Shown one piece after another: positions 6,830-11,577 of a stretch of DNA of 11,577 nt. The notes under the pieces were generated by a model. That model saw only the letters and a list, made by a program, of their open reading frames with translations, was not told the DNA's origin and made no database searches. This DNA comes from TMED27 sp037969235 (GTDB taxonomy: Bacteria > Pseudomonadota > Alphaproteobacteria > Micavibrionales > Micavibrionaceae). The position numbers were made by a program, and so were the translations under genes. The stretch is taken from positions 1 to 11,577 of the forward strand of contig JBBKXA010000045.1 in assembly GCA_037969235.1 (NCBI GenBank). Direction: 5' to 3'. How positions within the stretch are numbered: the stretch's first letter is position 1; each line of letters starts with the position of its first letter.

Positions 6830-7699
6830 ATGGCGTTAGCGGCATCTTCACGCACAAATCTAGGTATACGTACGTCGCAACATTCTTCGTCCATTCTACC
6901 GTCTAGCGGTGTACCGCGGTTATTGGCAGTGGCTAATCAAAAAGGCGGTGTTGGCAAGACCACTACGGCTATAAATTTGGCAACGGCCTTGTGCGCGGTT
7001 GGACAAAAAGTTTTACTTGTTGACCTTGACCCCCAAGGCAATGCTTCAACGGGGTTGGGTGTTCGTCGATCTATGACAAAATTAAGCGCGTATGATATTT
7101 TGTTTGATGATGCGAGTATTGCCGATGTGGCTGTAAAAACCAAAGTGCCGAGACTTTCTATTGTACCATCATCAGTGCATTTGTCGGGCGCGGAAATTGA
7201 ATTGGTGACGGCGGAAAACCGGGAATATCGTCTTAAAAATGCGCTTCGCCAGCCGCACCCTTATGATTATATTATCCTCGACTGTCCGCCATCTTTAAAT
7301 TTATTGACGTTGAACGCCTTGGTGGCGGTTGATTCTGTAGTGGTGCCATTGCAGTGTGAGTTTTATGCGCTCGAAGGTTTGAGCCATTTGACCAAAACGG
7401 TTGAGCGCGTTCGTAAGCAATTTAACCCTGGCCTTGATATTCATGGGGTGGTTTTGACGATGTATGATCAGCGTAATAATTTAACCGCCATGGTTGAGCG
7501 GGATGTGCGTGGTTTTTTTGGGGACAAGGTCTACAAAACAGTTATTCCGCGCAATGTTCGGTTATCCGAAGCGCCTTCTTACGGCTTGCCTGCAATTGTT
7601 TATGATATGAAATGCTCGGGTGCTAAGGCTTATATTCATTTGGCAAAAGAAGTCATTAAACGTGAGCGTGAGATCAAGAAGGCGTTATTAGCGGCTTAA
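6830..7699 (+). CDS. parA: Chromosome-partitioning ATPase ParA
   Basis: ParA is the Walker-type ATPase that binds DNA as an ATP dimer and drives separation of ParB-parS complexes. The deviant Walker A motif KGGVGKTT is at 38-45 (signature Lys38 and catalytic Lys43), Walker A' DLDPQGN is at 65-71, and Walker B reads YIILDCPPSL. The 289-residue length fits chromosomal ParA with an N-terminal extension of about 30 Ser/Ala-rich residues before LLAVANQKGG. This start is supported by AAGGGG at 6818-6823, six bases before the ATG. It follows rsmG after 90 bases and precedes parB by 48, the usual parAB arrangement. The partition sites are close by in rsmG. Confidence 0.97.
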   Translation: MALAASSRTNLGIRTSQHSSSILPSSGVPRLLAVANQKGGVGKTTTAINLATALCAVGQKVLLVDLDPQGNASTGLGVRRSMTKLSAYDILFDDASIADVAVKTKVPRLSIVPSSVHLSGAEIELVTAENREYRLKNALRQPHPYDYIILDCPPSLNLLTLNALVAVDSVVVPLQCEFYALEGLSHLTKTVERVRKQFNPGLDIHGVVLTMYDQRNNLTAMVERDVRGFFGDKVYKTVIPRNVRLSEAPSYGLPAIVYDMKCSGAKAYIHLAKEVIKREREIKKALLAA

Positions 7700-7747
7700 A
7701 TCGGCTAATTAGTCAGTTTTGAGTGTTGTTATATTAAGGAGATTGGT

Positions 7748-8692
7748 ATGGATCCAAAAAATAGAGGTTTGGGGCGTGGATTAAACGCTTTGTTTGACGA
7801 TGATGAAGGTGTGTTGCCGCAAAAAGATGCAGACGGGCAAATTCAAGGACGCAAGCGCGATATGTTGGGTGTTGATCAGTTAGAAGCTGGAGATGGACAG
7901 CCGCGCACGGTTTTTAATGATGAGGCACTTGATGAATTGGCGGAATCGCTTCGCCGTCATGGTGTTTTGCAACCTTTATTGGTGCGTGAACATAACGAGC
8001 ATAGCGGTAGATATCAAATTATAGCGGGAGAACGCCGCTGGCGCGCCGCGCAATTGGCGCAGTTGCATGAAGTACCCGTTATTGTTATGAGCATTTCAGA
8101 CGCTGAAGCTTACGAAATTGCTTTAATCGAAAATTTGCAACGCGAAGATCTTGACCCGATTGATGAAGCGCGTGGCTATCAAAAATTAATGGATGTTCAT
8201 GGCTATACGCAGGAAAAGCTTGCGGAAAGTTTGGGGAAAAGCCGATCTCACATCGCCAATATGTCGCGTTTGCTGCAATTGCCCGTTAAAGTGCAAAATT
8301 TACTGAGTAAAGGTGATATTTCCATTGGCCATGCGCGCGCCTTAATTACGGCTGAAAATGCTGAGGTTTTGGTGAAAGATATTATCAAACGCAATTTGAA
8401 TGTGCGAGAAACTGAAAGCCTTGTAGCTGATAGCCAAGGACGCGATGTTAAAAGCAAAACTAAATCGCAAGACCAGCAACACGCACTGGATAAAGATGTA
8501 GATACACTTGCGCTTGAAGAAGAAATGTCTAATGCGCTAGGTATGCGCGTGAGTATCGATAGTCGTGATGGTCAAAAAGGCCGTGTGGCAATTGAATTTA
8601 AATCATTGGATCAACTTGACGAACTTTTGCGCCGTTTGAGCAATGATGCAAGCGATTGTGGAGATCAGCCGTCTAAACGGTTATCAGCATAG
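7748..8692 (+). CDS. parB: Chromosome-partitioning protein ParB
   Basis: ParB recognises parS and forms a CTP-hydrolysing sliding clamp that marks the origin region for ParA. It is 314 residues, normal for the family. The N-terminus has the basic RGLGRGLNALF (6-16), a conserved segment that stimulates ParA. The CTP-binding domain contains GERRWRA (94-100) and ENLQRED (128-134). The helix-turn-helix that reads parS lies at about 154-179, followed by SIGHARAL (192-199). A charged linker leads to the C-terminal dimerisation domain. AAGGAG at 7736-7741 is a strong ribosome-binding site. The stop is only 9 bases from the stop of the convergent holA, and no terminator is visible between them. Confidence 0.97.
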   Translation: MDPKNRGLGRGLNALFDDDEGVLPQKDADGQIQGRKRDMLGVDQLEAGDGQPRTVFNDEALDELAESLRRHGVLQPLLVREHNEHSGRYQIIAGERRWRAAQLAQLHEVPVIVMSISDAEAYEIALIENLQREDLDPIDEARGYQKLMDVHGYTQEKLAESLGKSRSHIANMSRLLQLPVKVQNLLSKGDISIGHARALITAENAEVLVKDIIKRNLNVRETESLVADSQGRDVKSKTKSQDQQHALDKDVDTLALEEEMSNALGMRVSIDSRDGQKGRVAIEFKSLDQLDELLRRLSNDASDCGDQPSKRLSA

Positions 8693-8701
8693 TATATTCC
8701 A

Positions 8702-9718
8702 TTAGCGCGATTTGCTTATGCCTAGCACAGCTTGGGCGCATAATGTATCAACGGGGGCGCCTGTTTGTTTACATTGCGCCTCTAATTCCATAAGCTTTTG
8801 AAGTACTTTTTCCAAACCTTTTGTCGACCAACGTCCAATTTGTGCACGAAATGCGGGTTGTTGTTTGAAAAATATTGGGGGCGCAGCTGTTTTCATCACA
8901 AAATCGATGCTTTCACCAGTTTCTATTTTACATTTAGCTAGGTGTAGGCGTTTGAAATGATTTTGTAGTGATCTTAAAATCATCACAAAATTAACATCTT
9001 CCTCGCTCAAGCGTGCTAGCGTCATTAAAGCTTTGGCGGAATTGTGTCCCGCTGTGGCGTAGACAAGATCATCAAGGGCAATAGCGCCTGCTTCTCCGCA
9101 ACATGCTTGTACATCAGAGATATTCACGGGGCTTTGATCCTGACCTTTGTAGGTCATCAGTTTTTCCAGTTCTGCGCGTACTTTTTGTCGGTCACCAGAT
9201 ATATTGCTCGCAAGCCAGCTACAGGCATCATTATCAATGGATAATTTATTATCACGCAAAGTTTCACGGATAAGACGCATCAGATTTTCTTCATCCTCGA
9301 CATAGCAAGGAATGGCGGCGGCGTTTTTGGCGCTTTCGCATAGTTTGCGCAAACTGCTACGCGGGGATAATTCCCCTGCTTCAATCACAATCAAAGCGCT
9401 ATCAGCGGGATTGGCAAGATAATCTTTAACTAGCGGCGTTATCTTATCGGTGGCATTTTCGACACGGATGAGGCGCTCTCCGCCCATCATGGACATGGCG
9501 CAGGCTTCATCGCTCAAGCGCGCTGGGTCATCTTTAAGGGCTTCGGCATATATTGTGACAGCGTTAAAGGGATCATTTATATCCGTTACAACCGTTAGGC
9601 CAATAATTTTGGCGCGTTCTTTCATTAAACCGTTATCGGGGCCATAAATTAAAATTACGCGCGCCGCAGGATTGGGGCTTTTGACAAAGGGTTCAATATC
9701 GCGGAAGCCAAGTTTCAT
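8702..9718 (-). CDS. holA: DNA polymerase III subunit delta
   Basis: The delta subunit opens the sliding clamp within the polymerase III clamp-loader complex. The 338-residue protein has the family layout: an N-terminal AAA+-like domain starting at about residue 20 with LIYGPDNGLMKERA, whose P-loop is degenerate as expected for a non-ATPase subunit, then ALIVIEAGEL, a middle lid domain with LRETLRDNKLSID, and a C-terminal collar domain. A holA gene convergent to parB is typical of alphaproteobacteria. It follows hslV on the same strand after 56 bases. No Shine-Dalgarno is visible; a TATAAG box lies 8 bases before the ATG. Confidence 0.93.
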   Translation of the reverse strand: MKLGFRDIEPFVKSPNPAARVILIYGPDNGLMKERAKIIGLTVVTDINDPFNAVTIYAEALKDDPARLSDEACAMSMMGGERLIRVENATDKITPLVKDYLANPADSALIVIEAGELSPRSSLRKLCESAKNAAAIPCYVEDEENLMRLIRETLRDNKLSIDNDACSWLASNISGDRQKVRAELEKLMTYKGQDQSPVNISDVQACCGEAGAIALDDLVYATAGHNSAKALMTLARLSEEDVNFVMILRSLQNHFKRLHLAKCKIETGESIDFVMKTAAPPIFFKQQPAFRAQIGRWSTKGLEKVLQKLMELEAQCKQTGAPVDTLCAQAVLGISKSR

Positions 9719-9754
9719 AGATTTAGCTTATATCATTGCACATGTTGTAACCAA
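9719..9754 (-). promoter_or_regulatory. Possible holA promoter, leaderless geometry
   Basis: On the minus strand TTGGTT (9749-9754), a 16-base spacer and TATAAG (9727-9732) precede the holA ATG by 8 bases. There is no room for a Shine-Dalgarno, so a transcript starting here would be leaderless or nearly so. Read-through from hslV is the alternative. Confidence 0.35.
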
Positions 9755-9774
9755 TAGCTTTGGTTTGCTTGGCG

Positions 9775-10335
9775 TTATAATTTTTCGGTAATGATATTGT
9801 CATTGGTGTAAACACAAATATCAGCAGCGATTTTTAATGATTTTTGCGCTATTTGTTCGGCAGTCAAATCTTGATCATACAATGCACGCGCTGCAGCAAG
9901 GGCATAATTACCGCCTGACCCGATCCCGATTATACCGTCTTGTGGATCAACAACATCGCCGTTACCCGTGAGGATAAGCGAGGTTTCTTTATCGGCTACG
10001 GCCATTAAAGCCTCAAGTTTGCGTAGATATTTATCTGTACGCCAGTCTTTGGCGAGCTCTACGCATGCGCGGGTAAGTTGACCGGGATGCGCTTCGAGCT
10101 TGGATTCTAAGCGTTCGAATAACGTAAAGGCATCGGCAGTTGATCCTGCAAATCCTGCAATAATATCATTGTCACGCCCTAAGCGGCGGACCTTACGGGC
10201 GTTGTTTTTTAAAACGGTTTGTCCCATCGACACTTGCCCATCTCCGCAAATGACGACTTCGCCGTTTTTGCGAACAGATAAAATGGTGGTGCCACGCCAT
10301 TTTTGTGCGTCGGCATAATTTTGATGATCACTCAT
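9775..10335 (-). CDS. hslV: ATP-dependent protease proteolytic subunit HslV
   Basis: HslV (ClpQ) is the threonine peptidase of the HslUV protease, a two-ring dodecamer capped by the HslU ATPase. The mature enzyme should start at Thr16 in RGTTILSVRK after removal of a 15-residue propeptide. Asp32, Lys48 and Ser140 then correspond to the catalytic Asp17, Lys33 and Ser124/125 of the mature family numbering. GDGQVSMGQTV and GIGSGGNYALAAA are family signatures, and 186 residues is normal. hslU is not next to it here: the gene downstream on the same strand is holA. A TTGACT/CATATC promoter sits directly before the ATG with no Shine-Dalgarno. Confidence 0.95.
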   Translation of the reverse strand: MSDHQNYADAQKWRGTTILSVRKNGEVVICGDGQVSMGQTVLKNNARKVRRLGRDNDIIAGFAGSTADAFTLFERLESKLEAHPGQLTRACVELAKDWRTDKYLRKLEALMAVADKETSLILTGNGDVVDPQDGIIGIGSGGNYALAAARALYDQDLTAEQIAQKSLKIAADICVYTNDNIITEKL

Positions 10336-10371
10336 GCTTTTAGATATGTGCGCAAATGGCGTTTAAGTCAA
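10336..10371 (-). promoter_or_regulatory. Probable hslV promoter, leaderless geometry
   Basis: On the minus strand TTGACT (10366-10371) and CATATC (10343-10348) are separated by 17 bases, and the box ends 7 bases before the hslV ATG. Read with the preceding C, CTTGAC...CATAT also resembles the heat-shock sigma-32 pattern described in alphaproteobacteria, which would suit a heat-shock protease gene. Whether sigma-70 or sigma-32 reads it cannot be told from sequence. Confidence 0.45.
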
Positions 10372-10410
10372 GAACAGAGATTTTGTTCGCGCTAACTTTT
10401 TCATAACGTT

Positions 10411-10439
10411 TTATTAACGTGGTTTTAGTACACTATAAG
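10411..10439 (+). promoter_or_regulatory. Possible promoter with CtrA-like box for the acidic protein gene
   Basis: TATAAG at 10434-10439 is a good -10 candidate. Overlapping the -35 position is TTAA-N7-TTAG (10414-10428), one base from the TTAA-N7-TTAA half-site pair bound by CtrA in alphaproteobacteria. The position suits CtrA activation, but the sequence is AT-rich and the match could be chance. Confidence 0.3.
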
Positions 10440-10500
10440 GTAGGAATAGTTACGAGAAGGCCATGAGAGAGAATTTTAAACATAAAATAGCGGTGAAAAT

Positions 10501-11460
10501 ATGAAATATGATCCGTTAGCGCCCAGTGATATTGAGAGTGATGATTATTATCAACACGCTGATCTGTTGCGCGAAGAAGAATTAATAGAAAATAATCGTA
10601 TTAATTTAGTGCAGCAAGGAGGCTCCGATAAGCTTGCAGGTATACATGACCGCGCGGCTCTTGCATCAAAAACGCGAAATGGTTCACCAGAAGAGCGCGC
10701 AGCTGACAACAGAAGAAGTGATTGTGCCGCAGTATTTTACAACATCATGAGCAATATGCATGCGCGTTTGGACTGGCTAGCGGATGCGATTGAAGAAAAT
10801 ATTAGACGCATTGAACAGCTTGCCAATTTGGCGGACGAATTGAAAGGCCGTGCTCATCAACTCACGGAACAATCGGTAGAATTAGTATTGACCAATATAG
10901 AACTGGAAGACGTCGTTGATGAGATCGCCAAGGGCGAGTGCGACATTAATAGTGACGGTAGTCCGATTATTACGGAAGTCGCGGAAGCGGCATTGCAAGA
11001 TTATGAGGAAAAAAATGATGTGGTGGTTGATCGCCGTGATCATAGCCAAATTGCTGAGATTTTGACGGATACGGTGTCCGATAACGAGCAAGAAGCCGCG
11101 CAGAACCAAGACGAGGCAGTTGCTTTGGTCACTGAGGTTGTCGCAATCGAGACCGAAGTAGAAGTTATCGTTGTTGAAACACAAGAAATGACGGAAGAAG
11201 CCGCAGATATTGAAGATACACTGTCTAATCCTGATGCGCTTATGACAGAAATTGATAACTCGGCCGATAGCGCTTTGGCATCGGTATCTCAGGGTGGCTT
11301 GGGGCCTTTGGATGATCCGCAAACGCGTAAATTGGTTGCACGTGGTGAAAATAGCAAGCCTGAGAATAACCCAGCAGAACAAGGAGAGGCGCAGCGGAAC
11401 GAAAATGCAGATGCTGCGCTTGCGCAAACCCCAAGTTATGAGCCTGGAATGGGTCGTTAA
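10501..11460 (+). CDS. Hypothetical acidic helix-rich protein
   Basis: A 319-residue protein I do not recognise. It has no signal peptide or membrane segment. Residues about 84-145 (ARLDWLADAIEENIRRIEQL onward) are strongly helical with coiled-coil-like hydrophobic spacing. Residues 155-250 are very acidic, with a Val/Glu-rich stretch (205-228). The last 60 residues are Gln/Asn/Pro-rich and probably disordered. The composition suggests a soluble scaffold or adaptor-like protein, but that is inference only. GGTG at 10492-10495 gives a short-spaced Shine-Dalgarno. It is divergent from hslV across 165 bases and followed by an intrinsic terminator, so it may be a single-gene unit. A 181-residue antisense frame (10882-11427) is a shadow. 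Confidence 0.82.
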   Translation: MKYDPLAPSDIESDDYYQHADLLREEELIENNRINLVQQGGSDKLAGIHDRAALASKTRNGSPEERAADNRRSDCAAVFYNIMSNMHARLDWLADAIEENIRRIEQLANLADELKGRAHQLTEQSVELVLTNIELEDVVDEIAKGECDINSDGSPIITEVAEAALQDYEEKNDVVVDRRDHSQIAEILTDTVSDNEQEAAQNQDEAVALVTEVVAIETEVEVIVVETQEMTEEAADIEDTLSNPDALMTEIDNSADSALASVSQGGLGPLDDPQTRKLVARGENSKPENNPAEQGEAQRNENADAALAQTPSYEPGMGR

Positions 11461-11514
11461 TTTTTGAATTTTACTAGTTTTAGTTTATTGTAAAAAAATA
11501 TTTAAAAATAAATT

Positions 11515-11538
11515 GCACCCTTTTAGGGTGTTTTTTTT
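11515..11538 (+). terminator. Intrinsic terminator after the acidic protein gene
   Basis: CACCCT (11516-11521) and AGGGTG (11525-11530) form a 6-bp stem with a 3-base loop, followed directly by eight T residues (11531-11538). It lies 55 bases after the stop at 11460. The A-rich sequence before it could let it act weakly in the other direction as well. Confidence 0.8.
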
Positions 11539-11551
11539 AAATTATATATTA

Positions 11552-11577
11552 TTATTCTTTCTTGCCCCGCGTAGCTC
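11552..11577. other. Window-edge fragment: tRNA 5' end or minus-strand gene tail
   Basis: Two readings are possible. On the plus strand, CCCCGCG-TA-GCTC (11565-11577) resembles a tRNA start: a 7-base acceptor arm, U8-A9 and the D-stem GCTC. On the minus strand, codons from the edge read A-T-R-G-K-K-E then TAA (stop at 11552-11554), like a gene tail converging on the terminator. Too little is visible to choose. Confidence 0.25.

Noticed and set aside
9260..9275. parS half-site AGTTTCACGG in holA
   Set aside because: Only the left arm matches (11/16 overall), so it is not a palindrome.
10882..11427. 181-residue minus-strand frame inside the acidic gene
   Set aside because: Its Cys/Phe/Ile/Arg-rich composition is typical of the antisense of a Glu/Asp-rich gene, and it has no supporting start signal.
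1..11577. CRISPR arrays, insertion sequences, phage genes or attachment sites
   Set aside because: I found no regular spaced repeats, transposase-like proteins or terminal inverted repeats with target duplications.

Overview
The window looks like chromosomal DNA from a moderately AT-rich alphaproteobacterium, near the replication origin. The evidence is gene order: mnmE, mnmG, rsmG, parA and parB on the + strand, with holA convergent after parB, is the classical alphaproteobacterial tRNA-modification/segregation block. Three near-perfect parS sites lie inside rsmG. Nothing in the sequence names a genus.

Layout. Positions 1-148 carry no recognisable gene. A small exported-protein gene (149-663, +) appears broken by one frameshift near 479-481. 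A minus-strand gene (744-2192) encodes a protein with eight evenly spaced CxxC motifs and two C-terminal membrane helices. Divergent from it, mnmE (2278-3630, +) runs into a convergent minus-strand orphan (3605-4036), overlapping it by 26 bases. Then come mnmG (4135-6111), rsmG (6101-6739, overlapping mnmG by 11 bases), parA (6830-7699) and parB (7748-8692). On the minus strand, hslV (9775-10335) precedes holA (8702-9718). The last gene (10501-11460, +) encodes an acidic, helix-rich protein of unknown function, followed by a clear intrinsic terminator at 11515-11538. The final 26 bases start something that the window cuts off.

How the genes work together. MnmE and MnmG form the complex that installs (carboxymethyl)aminomethyl groups on wobble U34 of tRNAs. 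RsmG methylates 16S rRNA. ParA, ParB and the parS sites form the chromosome-partition machine. HolA is the delta subunit of the DNA polymerase III clamp loader, and HslV is the peptidase of the HslUV protease, whose ATPase partner is not in this window.

No clearly new system is evident. The points most worth a second look are the regular CxxC protein, the in-phase dual-coding parS sites plus a degenerate fourth in mnmE, the frameshifted exported gene, and three genes (mnmG, holA, hslV) with a -10-like box 7-8 bases before the ATG and no Shine-Dalgarno, which suggests leaderless transcripts.
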